Notes: generated from the letters alone by a model not told the origin. Numbered from the stretch's first letter, positions 23,630-34,714 are shown. The stretch: 61,282 nucleotides of DNA from Mycolicibacter kumamotonensis (GCF_002086285.1 NZ_MVHU01000026.1:1-61282), one strand, 5' to 3'. Made by a program: numbers and translations.

Positions 23630-25084
23630 CTAGGTGGACTGAGAACCGCCTGTGATCGACGTGGCCGGTATCTCGCCGGCGGACGGGGGCCCACCGGGCA
23701 GCACCATCCGGAACGACGTCCCGGGCGGCTGACCGCCGGGAACGGTGTCTTCGATGGTGATCGCCCCGCCGTGCTTGAGCACCACCTGTTTGACGATCGC
23801 CAGGCCGAGACCGGACCCGGGCATCGCCCGGGCCTGATCGGACCGGAAGAAGCGTTCGAACACCAATTCGCGCTCGTTCTCCGGGATTCCCGGCCCCATG
23901 TCGGACACCACCATCTCGACATGCGTCGGGTCGATCTGACGCATCCGCAGCCGGACGATCCCGCCGGACGGGCTCCACTTGGCGGCGTTGTCGAGCAAGT
24001 TCAGCACCGCCCGCGACAGGCCCGCGGCATCGCCGTAGACGTTCCAGGGCACCACCTGGATATCGAACTCGATGTCGTTGCGGCGCCGCCGGACTCGTTC
24101 CATGCTGCGGTCCACGACCTCGGTGAGATCGACCTGCTCGAACGCCGCCTCGCGCCGGTCATCGCGGGTCAGATCCACCAAATCGCCGACCAGCGTGGAC
24201 AATTCCTCGATCTGGCCGATGGCATCGGCGCGCAGTTCGGCCATCTCCTCCTCGGGCAGCTGCGGAGCGCCCGGCGCCGCGGAGGCCATCAGCAGCTCGA
24301 CGTTGGTACGCAACGACGTCAGCGGGGTCTTCAGTTCGTGACCGGCGTCGGCGACCAACCGTGCCTGCCGCTCCCGCGACTCGGCCAGAGCCCGCAGCAT
24401 CGCGTTGAACGCCTCGGTGAGCCGGGCCAACTCGTCGCTGCCGTAGACCGGGATCGGGCGCAGGTCATCGGTGCGCGCCACCCGTTCGGCCGCCTCGGTC
24501 AGCCGGCCCACCGGCCGCAGGCCGGTCCGGGTGACCATCCCGCCGGCGATGGCGGCCACCACCACGCCGACCCCGCCGACGACCAGCAGCACCCAGCGCA
24601 GCTTCATGGTCACCGCCCGGGTGGGCGCCAGGCTCTTGGAGATCAACAACGTGCTGCCGTTGGGCAGGTGTACGGCCAGCACCCGCTGCCCGGCGGCGGT
24701 GCGCCGCGACAAGAACAGTTCGCCACGGATGACGGCCTTCTCCTGCGGCCCGACCGGCAGCCGCTGGCCGGGCTGATTGGCGGTGTAGATCGATCGGCCG
24801 GGATTGACCAGCATGGCGTTGACGTCGGAGTAGGCGGTGCCCTCGATCGCCTTGCGGGGATCGGCGGCCAGCGAACCGCTGGCGATGAGCATCTCGGTGC
24901 GGCTCTGCAGCTGATTGTCGATGTCGTTGTAGAGCGCCGCCGAGATCACCGCATAGACGGCGACGGCCATCAAGACCACCACCAGCGCGACCATCGACAT
25001 CGCCAGCAGCATCACCCGCCAGCGCAGCGACAGGGAGGTGTTCTGCGCCGAAGCGCCGTCCTGCCGCCGGTGGAAAAATTGCAT
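23630..25084 (-). CDS. mprB: Sensor histidine kinase MprB
   Basis: A 484-residue membrane kinase. TM1 is about 24-50 (VMLLAMSMVALVVVLMAVAVYAVI), followed by an extracytoplasmic sensor of about 110 residues and TM2 (WVLLVVGGVGVVVAAIAGGMV). The HAMP region, the HisKA box DAGHELKTPLTSLRTNVELL with the phospho-His, and HATPase boxes (LLDNAAKWS, DMGPGIPENERELVFERFFR, GSGLGLAIVKQVV) follow. It senses envelope stress and phosphorylates MprA. Start and mprA stop overlap by one base (TGATG), so they are co-translated. It is the same order as in M. tuberculosis. Confidence 0.95.
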   Translation of the reverse strand: MQFFHRRQDGASAQNTSLSLRWRVMLLAMSMVALVVVLMAVAVYAVISAALYNDIDNQLQSRTEMLIASGSLAADPRKAIEGTAYSDVNAMLVNPGRSIYTANQPGQRLPVGPQEKAVIRGELFLSRRTAAGQRVLAVHLPNGSTLLISKSLAPTRAVTMKLRWVLLVVGGVGVVVAAIAGGMVTRTGLRPVGRLTEAAERVARTDDLRPIPVYGSDELARLTEAFNAMLRALAESRERQARLVADAGHELKTPLTSLRTNVELLMASAAPGAPQLPEEEMAELRADAIGQIEELSTLVGDLVDLTRDDRREAAFEQVDLTEVVDRSMERVRRRRNDIEFDIQVVPWNVYGDAAGLSRAVLNLLDNAAKWSPSGGIVRLRMRQIDPTHVEMVVSDMGPGIPENERELVFERFFRSDQARAMPGSGLGLAIVKQVVLKHGGAITIEDTVPGGQPPGTSFRMVLPGGPPSAGEIPATSITGGSQST

Positions 25085-25776
25085 CAGGGCGGGGTCTCGC
25101 GGAGCACGTAACCCACCCCGCGCACGGTGTAGATCAGCCGCGGCTCCCCTTCGGCTTCGGTCTTACGACGCAGATACCCGATGTAGACCTCCAGCGCATT
25201 GCCCGAGGTGGGGAAGTCGAAGCCCCACACCTCCTCGAGGATGCGGCTGCGGGTGAGCACCCGGCGCGGGTTGGCGATGAGCATCTCCAGCAACGCGAAT
25301 TCGGTGCGGGTCAGGCTGATCTGCCGGTCACCGCGGGTGACCTCGCGGGTTACCGGGTCCAGCGTCAGATCCTCGAAGGTCATCGCCACCGACTCCGACA
25401 GGTCCTCGGCGGTGGTGCGGCGCAGCAGGGCGCGCATCCGCGCCAGCAGTTCCTCCAGGGCGAACGGCTTCGGTAGGTAGTCGTCGGCGCCGGCGTCGAG
25501 GCCGGCCACCCGCTCGGAGACCGAGTCACGCGCCGTGAGCACCAGGATCGGCAGGTCGTCACCGGTGCTGCGCAGCTGCCGGCAGACTTCCAGGCCGTCC
25601 AGCCGCGGCATCATGACATCGAGGATCATCGCGTCCGGCCGGTCGCTGGAGATCGCCTCGAGCGCCTCGACGCCGTCAGTGGCCAACGAGACGGAGTAGC
25701 CATTGAACGACAGGGATCTGCGCAGCGACTCACGCACCGCGCGGTCATCATCAACAACCAGTACCCGGGTAGCCAT
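25084..25776 (-). CDS. mprA: Response regulator MprA
   Basis: A 230-residue OmpR/PhoB-class regulator. The receiver domain (1-118) has the phosphoacceptor in MILDVMMPRLDG and the signalling Lys in YLPKPFALEELLARM. The winged-helix DNA-binding domain (about 130-228) has LTRTEFALLEMLIANPRRVLTRSRIL, then VYIGYLRRKTE and YTVRGVGYVLRE. MprA with MprB governs envelope stress, sigE and pepD. It follows rpmF by 63 bp, in which I see no clear MprA box. Confidence 0.96.
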   Translation of the reverse strand: MATRVLVVDDDRAVRESLRRSLSFNGYSVSLATDGVEALEAISSDRPDAMILDVMMPRLDGLEVCRQLRSTGDDLPILVLTARDSVSERVAGLDAGADDYLPKPFALEELLARMRALLRRTTAEDLSESVAMTFEDLTLDPVTREVTRGDRQISLTRTEFALLEMLIANPRRVLTRSRILEEVWGFDFPTSGNALEVYIGYLRRKTEAEGEPRLIYTVRGVGYVLRETPP

Positions 25777-25839
25777 AATTGCTATCCAATCATCGATGGG
25801 CGATCTGGTGGGTAAAGAACCGCTCGTGTCGAAGCGTTA

Positions 25840-26013
25840 TTACCGACGGTCGAGGTCGATCAGACCCAGGCGTGCTGCCTTCAGCAACCGACGCGGCACC
25901 TTGTGGGCGCGGCCGGCGACCGACACGTTGACCAGGCCAGTTGCCTCGGCCTTCCACTGCGCGCGGCGACTACGGGTGTTCGCGCGCGACATCCTGCGCT
26001 TCGGCACGGCCAT
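25840..26013 (-). CDS. rpmF: Ribosomal protein bL32 (zinc-free form)
   Basis: A 57-residue basic protein, MAVPKRRMSRANTRSRRAQW to LKAARLGLIDLDRR, matching bacterial L32. It has none of the four cysteines of the zinc-binding form, so it is the C-minus type. The ATG at 26013 follows GAGGAGAGG; a longer start at 26031 is unsupported. It precedes mprA on the same strand. A perfect inverted repeat (26042-26062) lies in its leader. Confidence 0.95.
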   Translation of the reverse strand: MAVPKRRMSRANTRSRRAQWKAEATGLVNVSVAGRAHKVPRRLLKAARLGLIDLDRR

Positions 26014-26041
26014 GGTCGAGCCTCTCCTCAAATTGATATAT

Positions 26042-26062
26042 CGCCACTAGACGCCAGTGGCG
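26042..26062. promoter_or_regulatory. Perfect inverted repeat in the rpmF leader
   Basis: CGCCACT-N7-AGTGGCG (21 bp) lies 29 bp upstream of rpmF and 22 bp upstream of the small plus-strand ORF at 26084. It could be an operator for the divergent pair or a hairpin in the rpmF leader. It does not look like a Zur site, which is AT-rich. Confidence 0.45.
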
Positions 26063-26083
26063 GGACTTTTGAAAGGATAGCGG

Positions 26084-26179
26084 GTGACCAGCGTCGGCTC
26101 CAAAAGGGCAAACCCGAACCCGGCGAAGCCGGGACCGCTCACGCAGCGCGCCGCTCAGTTCGGGCGTCGCCCACCTTGA
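26084..26179 (+). CDS. Candidate 31-residue basic small protein
   Basis: The GTG at 26084 follows GAAAGGA at a six-base spacing and opens a frame MTSVGSKRANPNPAKPGP through LTQRAAQFGRRPP to TGA at 26177. It is Lys/Arg/Pro-rich with no acidic residue. The good Shine-Dalgarno and the clean end support it, but it could be chance in a 205-bp gap. It is divergent from rpmF and just upstream of the AtuA operon. Confidence 0.35.
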   Translation: MTSVGSKRANPNPAKPGPLTQRAAQFGRRPP

Positions 26180-26201
26180 CGCGACACCAGCGGTAACGGC
26201 T

Positions 26202-26217
26202 AACCTACCGGTTGGTT
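26202..26217. promoter_or_regulatory. Near-palindromic operator before the AtuA/acyl-CoA operon
   Basis: AACCTACCGGTTGGTT differs from its reverse complement (AACCAACCGGTAGGTT) at only two positions and ends three bases before the first ATG. The ACCGGT-centred design is common for TetR-type regulators of fatty-acyl catabolism. TAACCT at 26201-26206 could be the -10, so binding would block transcription. Confidence 0.55.
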
Positions 26218-26219
26218 GA

Positions 26220-27946
<1,727 letters not shown>

Positions 27947-27950
<4 letters not shown>

Positions 27951-29095
27951 GTATCTGGACTACCGCCGAGCGCCAAGAGCTGCGCAAGACGGTGCGCGCC
28001 TTCGTCGAACGCGAGATCGCACCGCACGTCGAGGAGTGGGAGCGCACCGGCGAGCTGCCGCGCGAGCTGCACCGCAAGGCCGCCGAGGTCGGCTTGTTGG
28101 GTGCGGGCTTTCCCGAGGAGGCCGGCGGCAGTGGCGGCGACGGCGCCGACGCGGTGATCGTCTGCGAGGAGATGCACCAGGCCGGAGCGCCCGGCGGGGT
28201 GTTCGCCTCGCTGTTCACCTGCGGGATCGCGGTGCCGCACATGATCGCCTCGGGCGATGCCCGGCTGATCGAGGAGTTCGTCCGCCCGACGCTGGCCGGC
28301 GAGAAGATCGGTTCACTGGCCATCACCGAGCCCGGCGGCGGCTCGGATGTCGGGCACCTGCGCACCACGGCGCGCCTGGACGGCGACCACTACGTGGTCA
28401 ACGGCTCCAAGACCTTCATCACCTCCGCAGTGCGCGCCGACTATGTCGTCACCGCGGTGCGCACCGGCGGCCCGGGGGCGGCCGGGGTGTCGCTGCTGGT
28501 GGTCGAGAAGGACACACCCGGGTTCGAGGTGTCGCGCAAGCTGGACAAGATGGGCTGGCGCTCCTCGGACACCGCCGAACTGTCCTACGTCGACGCCCGG
28601 GTCCCGGCCGCGAACCTGGTCGGCGGCGAGAACACCGGCTTCGCCCAGATCGCCGGGGCCTTCGTCTCCGAGCGGGTCGGCCTGGCCGCGCAGGCCTACG
28701 CCAGCGCGCAGCGCTGCCTGGATCTGACCCTGGCGTGGTGCCGGGACCGGGAGACGTTCGGCCGGCCGCTGATCTCGCGGCAGGCGGTGCAGAACACCCT
28801 GGCCGAAATGGCCCGCCGCATCGATGTGGCCCGGGTCTACACCCGCCACGTCGTCGAGCGACAGCTGGCCGGGGAGTTCAACCTGATCGCCGAGGTGTGC
28901 TTCGCCAAGAACACCGCGGTGGAGGCCGGTGAGTGGGTGGCCAACCAGGCCGTGCAGCTGTTCGGCGGCATGGGCTACATGTCCGAATGCGAGGTGGAAC
29001 GCCAGTACCGCGACATGCGGATCATCGGGATCGGCGGCGGAACCACCGAAATCCTCACCGCGCTGGCCGCCAAGAGCCTTGGATACCAAGCGTGA
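27947..29095 (+). CDS. fadE13: Acyl-CoA dehydrogenase (FadE13-like)
   Basis: A 382-residue FAD enzyme oxidising an acyl-CoA to the 2-enoyl-CoA. Family boxes: GFPEEAGGSGGDGADAV, LAITEPGGGSDVGHLRTTA (FAD/substrate signature) and VNGSKTFITSAVRADYVV. The C-terminal YRDMRIIGIGGGTTEIL lacks the Glu of the IYEGT box used by medium-chain enzymes. Instead a Glu sits in FVSERVGLAAQ, the isovaleryl-CoA-dehydrogenase position, which points to branched substrates. It overlaps atuA by ATGA and accD2 by GTGA. The equivalent is Rv0975c. Confidence 0.92.
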
Positions 29096-30687
29096 CAACA
29101 CTGAAGTCCACCCTGGACCCCACCTCCCCCGCGTTCACCGAGGCAGCGGCGGCGCTGACCGACAAACTCGCCGAACTCGACGCCGAGCTGGCCAAAGCGC
29201 TCGCCGGTGGCGGCCCCAAGTACGTCGAACGCCACCACGCCCGGGGCAAGCTCACCGCGCGGGAACGCATCGAGCTGCTGATCGACGCCGACTCGCCGTT
29301 CCTGGAACTGTGTCCGCTGGCCGCCTGGGGCAGCGAATTCCAAGTCGGCGCCAGCGCGGTGGTCGGGATCGGCGCGGTCGAAGGCGTGGAGTGCATGATC
29401 GTCGCCAACGACCCGACGGTCAAAGGCGGTACCTCCAACCCGTGGACGCTGCGAAAGATCCTGCGGGCCAACCAGATCGCCTTCGAGAACCGGCTTCCGG
29501 TGATCTCCCTGGTGGAGTCCGGCGGGGCCGACCTGCCCACTCAGAAGGAAGTGTTCATCCCCGGCGGTCAGATGTTCCGAGACCTGACCCGGCTGTCGGC
29601 CGCGGGTATTCCGACCATCGCGCTGGTGTTCGGCAACTCCACCGCGGGTGGGGCGTACGTGCCCGGCATGTCCGACCACGTGGTGATGATCAAGGAACGC
29701 TCGAAGGTGTTTCTCGCCGGCCCGCCGCTGGTGAAGATGGCCACCGGCGAGGAATCCGACGACGAATCCCTCGGTGGCGCCGAGATGCACTCCCGCACTT
29801 CCGGGTTGGGCGACTACTTCGCGAACGACGAACTGGATGCGCTGCGCATCGGCCGCCGGATCGTGGCCCGGCTCAACTGGGTCAAGAAGGGCCCGAAGCC
29901 GATCGCCGTGGTGGAACCGAAGTACGACGCCGAGGAACTGATCGGCATCGTTCCGGCCGACCTGCGGATCCCGTTCGACCCGCGTGAGGTGATAGCCCGG
30001 ATCGTCGATGGTTCGGAGTTCGACGAGTTCAAGGCGCTGTACGGCTCGTCACTGGTCACCGGCTGGGCCCGGCTGCACGGCTACCCGGTGGGCATTCTGG
30101 CCAACGCCCGCGGGGTGCTGTTCAGCGAGGAGTCGCAGAAGGCCACCCAGTTCATCCAGCTGGCGAACCGCTCGAATACCCCACTGCTGTTCCTGCACAA
30201 CACCACCGGGTACATGGTCGGTAAGGCCTACGAAGAGGGCGGGATGATCAAGCACGGCTCGATGATGATCAACGCCGTGTCGAACTCGACGGTGCCGCAC
30301 ATCTCGCTGCTGATCGGCGCTTCCTACGGCGCCGGGCACTATGGCATGTGCGGGCGGGCCTACGATCCGCGGTTCCTGTTCGCCTGGCCGTCTGCCAAAG
30401 CGGCGGTGATGGGCGGGACGCAGCTGGCCGGGGTCATCTCGATCGTGAGCCGCGCCGCCGCCGAGGCCCGCGGCCAGCAGGTGGACGAGGCCGCCGACGC
30501 GGCGCTGCGGGCCGCGATCGAAGCCCAGATCGAAGCCGAATCACTGCCGATGTTCTTGTCCGGCAGGATCTACGACGACGGGGTGATCGACCCGCGCGAC
30601 ACCCGCACCGTGCTGGGAATGTGCTTGTCCGCCATCGCCAATGGCCCGGTCGAGGGGACGTCGAACTTCGGCGTCTTCCGAATGTGA
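29092..30687 (+). CDS. accD2: Acyl-CoA carboxylase beta (carboxyltransferase) subunit AccD2
   Basis: A 531-residue carboxyltransferase that moves CO2 from biotin to an acyl-CoA. It has RHHARGKLTARERIELLID at the N terminus, then SNPWTLRKILRANQIAFE, SLVESGGADLP, FGNSTAGGAYVPGMSDHVV (oxyanion-type Gly-Gly motif), and in the C-terminal half FLHNTTGYMVG and LLIGASYGAGHYGMCGRAYDPRFLF (in segments). This layout is that of the methylcrotonyl/geranyl-CoA carboxylase beta group rather than propionyl. GTG at 29092 overlaps the fadE13 stop. It pairs with the biotinylated alpha subunit next door. Confidence 0.93.
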   Translation: MTTLKSTLDPTSPAFTEAAAALTDKLAELDAELAKALAGGGPKYVERHHARGKLTARERIELLIDADSPFLELCPLAAWGSEFQVGASAVVGIGAVEGVECMIVANDPTVKGGTSNPWTLRKILRANQIAFENRLPVISLVESGGADLPTQKEVFIPGGQMFRDLTRLSAAGIPTIALVFGNSTAGGAYVPGMSDHVVMIKERSKVFLAGPPLVKMATGEESDDESLGGAEMHSRTSGLGDYFANDELDALRIGRRIVARLNWVKKGPKPIAVVEPKYDAEELIGIVPADLRIPFDPREVIARIVDGSEFDEFKALYGSSLVTGWARLHGYPVGILANARGVLFSEESQKATQFIQLANRSNTPLLFLHNTTGYMVGKAYEEGGMIKHGSMMINAVSNSTVPHISLLIGASYGAGHYGMCGRAYDPRFLFAWPSAKAAVMGGTQLAGVISIVSRAAAEARGQQVDEAADAALRAAIEAQIEAESLPMFLSGRIYDDGVIDPRDTRTVLGMCLSAIANGPVEGTSNFGVFRM

Positions 30688-30694
30688 GGACCCC

Positions 30695-32686
30695 ATGATC
30701 AGCAACGTTTTGGTGGCCAACCGCGGCGAGATCGCCCGGCGGGTCTTCACCACCTGCCGCCGGCTGGGCCTGGGCACGGTCGCGGTCTACACCGATCCCG
30801 ACGCCGGCATGCCGCACGTCGCCGAAGCCGATGCGAAGGTCCGGCTGCCCGAGACCACGTCGTACCTGTCGGCCGAGGCGATCATCGCCGCGGCCCGCGC
30901 CGCCGGCGCCGATGCGGTGCATCCCGGCTACGGATTCCTCTCCGAGAACGCCGAGTTCGCAGCCGCCGTCCAGGCCGCCGGGTTGACCTGGATCGGCCCG
31001 CCGGTGGCCGCGGTGACCTCCATGGGCTCCAAGATCGAGGCCAAGAAGCTGATGGCCGCGGCCGGGGTCCCGGTCCTGGAAGAGCTCGACCCGGCAGGCG
31101 TCACCGCCGCGCAGCTGCCGGTGCTGGTCAAGGCGTCGGCCGGCGGCGGTGGCCGGGGTATGCGGGTGGTCACCGAACTGCCGGCGCTGGCCGATGAGGT
31201 CGCGGCCGCCCAACGCGAAGCCCAGTCGGCGTTCGGGGACCCGACGGTGTTCTGCGAGCGGTACCTGCCGACCGGCCGCCACATCGAGGTTCAGGTGATG
31301 GCCGATGCGCACGGCACGGTCTGGGCGGTCGGCGAACGGGAATGCTCGATCCAGCGCCGCCACCAGAAGGTCATCGAAGAGGCCCCCTCGCCGCTGGTGG
31401 AGCGCATTCCCGGGATGCGCGACAAGCTCTTCGAGGCCGCGCGCCTGGCAGCGAACGCCATCGGCTACACCGGCGCGGGCACCGTGGAGTTCCTCGCCGA
31501 CGAGCAGGGCGCGTTCTACTTCCTGGAGATGAACACCCGGCTGCAGGTCGAGCACCCCGTCACCGAGGAGACCACCGGCTGCGACCTGGTCGAGCTGCAG
31601 TTGGCCGTCGCCGACGGCGCGCGGCTTGGTCCGGAACCTCCTGCGGCACAGGGACACTCCATCGAGGCGCGACTGTACGCCGAGGACCCGGCCCGGGGCT
31701 GGCAGCCGCAGGCCGGGCCGGTGCACGCCATCGACGTCCCGGGGGTGGCCGCGCGGTTCCGCACCCTGTGCCGGCATACCGGGGTCCGGCTGGACTCCGG
31801 CATCGAAGACGGCTCGACGGTGTCGATCCATTACGACCCCATGCTGGCCAAGGTGATCAGCTATGCGCCCACCCGCGCACAGGCGGCCGCCGTGCTGGCC
31901 ACCGCGCTGACCCGCGCCCGGCTGCACGGGCCACGCACCAACCGTGACCTGCTGGTCAACGTGCTGCGGCACCCGGCGTTCCTGAACGGCGACACCGACA
32001 CGGCGTTCTTCGACACCCACGGCCTGTCCGAGCTGTCCGCACCCGTGACCGACGCGGCGACCATCCGGACCTCGGCGGTCGCGGCCGCGCTGGCCGACGC
32101 CGCGCACAACCGGGCCACCGCGCAGGCGTTCGGCTCCATTCCCGGCGGCTGGCGCAACCTGGCGTCGGGATTCCAGGTCAAGACTTACGTCGACGACGAC
32201 GGTGTAGAACATCGCGTCGAATACCGTTTCACCCGAACTGGATTGACCGTCAACGATGACGTCAGCCTGGTCTCGTACACCCCGCACGAAGTGGTGCTGG
32301 CCGACGCGGCCGGGGTGGCGCGCACCTTTACCGTGGCCCGTTACGGCTCGGCTTTCCAGGACATCTACGTCGACTCCCCCGCCGGCGGCGTGCACCTGGT
32401 GGCGTCGCCGCGATTCCCCGACCCCGAATCCGCCGTCGCACAGGGATCGCTGCTGGCGCCGATGCCCGGCAACGTGATCCGGTTGGGTGCCGCCCTCGGC
32501 GATCAGGTGAGCGCCGGCCAACCGCTGATCTGGCTGGAAGCCATGAAGATGGAGCACACCATCAGCGCCCCGGCCGACGGGGTACTCACCCACCTCAACG
32601 TCAAACCCGGCGATCAGGTAGAGGTCGGCGCCGTGCTGGCCCGTGTCGAAAAGCCCGAAGCCTCAGCAGAAGGAGATCCACTGTGA
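30695..32686 (+). CDS. accA2: Acyl-CoA carboxylase alpha subunit AccA2 (biotin carboxylase + BCCP)
   Basis: A 663-residue biotin carboxylase: ISNVLVANRGEIARRVF N terminus, DAVHPGYGFLSENAEFA, ATP-grasp glycine loop KASAGGGGRGMRVV, the QRRHQKVIEEAPSP and FLEMNTRLQVEHPVTE boxes, a linker domain, and a C-terminal biotinyl domain with WLEAMKMEHTI (biotin-Lys near residue 617). It carboxylates biotin for AccD2. It starts 7 bp after accD2 (ATG at 30695 after GAGGA) and overlaps fadE12 by GTGA. Confidence 0.95.
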   Translation: MISNVLVANRGEIARRVFTTCRRLGLGTVAVYTDPDAGMPHVAEADAKVRLPETTSYLSAEAIIAAARAAGADAVHPGYGFLSENAEFAAAVQAAGLTWIGPPVAAVTSMGSKIEAKKLMAAAGVPVLEELDPAGVTAAQLPVLVKASAGGGGRGMRVVTELPALADEVAAAQREAQSAFGDPTVFCERYLPTGRHIEVQVMADAHGTVWAVGERECSIQRRHQKVIEEAPSPLVERIPGMRDKLFEAARLAANAIGYTGAGTVEFLADEQGAFYFLEMNTRLQVEHPVTEETTGCDLVELQLAVADGARLGPEPPAAQGHSIEARLYAEDPARGWQPQAGPVHAIDVPGVAARFRTLCRHTGVRLDSGIEDGSTVSIHYDPMLAKVISYAPTRAQAAAVLATALTRARLHGPRTNRDLLVNVLRHPAFLNGDTDTAFFDTHGLSELSAPVTDAATIRTSAVAAALADAAHNRATAQAFGSIPGGWRNLASGFQVKTYVDDDGVEHRVEYRFTRTGLTVNDDVSLVSYTPHEVVLADAAGVARTFTVARYGSAFQDIYVDSPAGGVHLVASPRFPDPESAVAQGSLLAPMPGNVIRLGAALGDQVSAGQPLIWLEAMKMEHTISAPADGVLTHLNVKPGDQVEVGAVLARVEKPEASAEGDPL

Positions 32687-33861
32687 CCGATTCCAAGAGC
32701 GACACCAGCTTCATCGAAAGCGACGAACGGCGCGCACTGCGTGAGGCGGTCGCGGCGATGGCCCGTAACTACGGCCAGAACTACTACCTGGAAAAGGCCC
32801 GCGCCGGTCAGCACACCGACGAATTGTGGAGCGAGGCAGGCAAGCTCGGCTTCATCGGCGTCAACCTGCCCGAGGAGTACGGCGGCGGCGGCGCGGGAAT
32901 GTACGAGCTGTCGCTGGTCATGGAGGAGATGTCCGCCAACGGCTGCGCACTGCTGATGATGGTGGTCTCACCGGCCATCAACGGCACCATCATCTCCAAG
33001 TTCGGCACCGACGAGCAGAAGAAGCGGTGGATCCCCGGCATCGCCGACGGCTCGCTGACCATGGCGTTCGCCATCACCGAGCCCGACGCCGGGTCGAACT
33101 CGCACAAGATCACCACCACCGCGCGCCGCGACGGGTCCGATTGGATCATCAAGGGGCAGAAGACCTTCATCTCCGGCATCGATCAGGCGCAGGCCGTGCT
33201 GGTGGTGGGCCGCAGCGAAGACGCCAAGACCGGCAACCTGCGGCCCGCGCTGTTCGTGGTGCCCACCGACACGCCCGGACTGAACTACACGCCGATCGAG
33301 ATGGAGCTGATCAGCCCGGAGCGTCAGTTCCAGGTGTTCCTCGACGACGTCCGGCTGCCCGCCGATGCGCTGGTGGGCTCCGAGGAAGCCGCCATCGCGC
33401 AGTTGTTCGCGGGCCTGAACCCGGAGCGCATCATGGGTGCGGCCAGCGCGGTCGGCATGGGGCGCTTCGCGATCGGCAAGGCCGTCGACTACGTCACCAC
33501 CCGCCAGGTGTGGAAGACCCCGATCGGGGCGCACCAGGGCCTGTCGCACCCGCTGGCTCAGAACCACATCGAGATCCAGTTGGCCAAGCTGATGATGCAG
33601 AAGGCGGCGACGCTGTATGACGCCGGTGACGACTTCGGCGCCGCGGAGGCGGCCAACATGGCCAAGTACGCCGCCGGTGAGGCGTCGACCCGGGCGGTCG
33701 ACCAGGCGGTGCAGTCGCTCGGCGGTAACGGTCTGACCAAGGAGTACGGCATCGCGGCGGCGGTCACCGCGTCCCGGCTGGCCCGGATCGCACCGGTGAG
33801 CCGCGAGATGGTGCTCAACTTCGTCGCGCAGACGTCGCTGGGCCTGCCCCGGTCGTACTGA
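32683..33861 (+). CDS. fadE12: Acyl-CoA dehydrogenase (FadE12-like)
   Basis: A 392-residue acyl-CoA dehydrogenase with NLPEEYGGGGAGMYEL, MAFAITEPDAGSNSHKIT, IKGQKTFISGIDQAQAVLVV and NPERIMGAASAVGMGRF. As in the other dehydrogenase here, the C-terminal IYEGT-type Glu is absent (RLARIAPVSREMVLN), while a Glu is present in NPERIMG, suggesting the isovaleryl-type position. Two such enzymes in one operon suggest two oxidation steps or a broad chain-length range. The GTG start at 32683 overlaps accA2 by four bases and its stop overlaps the hydratase by one (TGATG). Confidence 0.92.
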   Translation: MTDSKSDTSFIESDERRALREAVAAMARNYGQNYYLEKARAGQHTDELWSEAGKLGFIGVNLPEEYGGGGAGMYELSLVMEEMSANGCALLMMVVSPAINGTIISKFGTDEQKKRWIPGIADGSLTMAFAITEPDAGSNSHKITTTARRDGSDWIIKGQKTFISGIDQAQAVLVVGRSEDAKTGNLRPALFVVPTDTPGLNYTPIEMELISPERQFQVFLDDVRLPADALVGSEEAAIAQLFAGLNPERIMGAASAVGMGRFAIGKAVDYVTTRQVWKTPIGAHQGLSHPLAQNHIEIQLAKLMMQKAATLYDAGDDFGAAEAANMAKYAAGEASTRAVDQAVQSLGGNGLTKEYGIAAAVTASRLARIAPVSREMVLNFVAQTSLGLPRSY

Positions 33862-34658
33862 TGAACACGCTGGTCTCCTATGCCGGGCCGGAAGACACCG
33901 GCGACGGTTCGGCCCGGCTGACCCTGGACTCGCCGCATAACCGCAACGCGCTGTCGAGCGGGTTGGTCGCGCAGCTGCACGCGGGGCTGCGCGATGCGGC
34001 CGCCGACCCGAACGTGCGGGTGATCGTGCTCGGCCATACCGGCAACACGTTCTGCGCCGGCGCGGACCTGAGTGAGGCCACCGGCGACCCAGATGCCAGT
34101 CCCGGAGAGCTCGCCGCGGATCGGGCTCGCGAAATGGCGGCACTGCTGCGGGCGATCGTCGAGTCACCGCGCCCGGTGATCGCGGCGGTCGACGGGCACG
34201 TGCGGGCCGGCGGCATGGGGCTGGTCGGCGCGTGCGATATCGCAGTCGCCGGACCGGCCGCCACGTTCGCCCTGACCGAGGCCCGGATCGGCGTGGCTCC
34301 GTCGATCATCTCGCTGACGCTGCTGCCCAAACTTTCCCCCCGGGCGGCCGCCCGCTACTTCCTGACCGGGGAGAAGTTCGGCGCGGCCGAAGCCGCGGCG
34401 ATCGGGCTGATCACGCTGGCCGTGGACTCGGCCGGCGATGTCGAAACGGCCGTCGCCGGTCTGGTGCGCGACCTGCGGCTCGGTTCCCCGCAGGGGTTGG
34501 CGGCCGCTAAGGCGTTGACGACCGCTGCGGTGCTGGACGGGTTCGACCGCGACGCAGAGCGGCTCAGCGTGGCCTCGGCACGGATGTTCGTTTCCGAGGA
34601 GGCTCGTGAAGGGATGGTGGCTTTCCTGCAAAAACGTCCTCCCAACTGGGCCGTTTAG
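33861..34658 (+). CDS. echA7: Enoyl-CoA hydratase/isomerase (EchA7-like)
   Basis: A 265-residue crotonase-fold enzyme: LDSPHNRNALSSGLVAQL, NTFCAGADLSEATGD (oxyanion strand), VDGHVRAGGMGLVGACDIAVAG and FALTEARIGVAPSII. One catalytic Glu is kept in TEARIGVAP, but the residue matching the other (GGGxE in classical hydratases) is Gly (AGGMGLVGACD). This resembles 3-methylglutaconyl- or isohexenylglutaconyl-CoA hydratases rather than straight-chain EchA enzymes. It is last in the operon. The equivalent is Rv0971c. Confidence 0.9.
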   Translation: MNTLVSYAGPEDTGDGSARLTLDSPHNRNALSSGLVAQLHAGLRDAAADPNVRVIVLGHTGNTFCAGADLSEATGDPDASPGELAADRAREMAALLRAIVESPRPVIAAVDGHVRAGGMGLVGACDIAVAGPAATFALTEARIGVAPSIISLTLLPKLSPRAAARYFLTGEKFGAAEAAAIGLITLAVDSAGDVETAVAGLVRDLRLGSPQGLAAAKALTTAAVLDGFDRDAERLSVASARMFVSEEAREGMVAFLQKRPPNWAV

Positions 34659-34714
34659 CCACTTTGGTGAACCGTACTTGCATCTTGGTGGGTTCGTCGT
34701 AGGCTCTGTAGCCG

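Noticed and set aside
30434..32593. A 719-codon minus-strand frame opposite accA2
   Set aside because: Shadow of the biotin carboxylase gene; motifs and codon use support only the plus strand.
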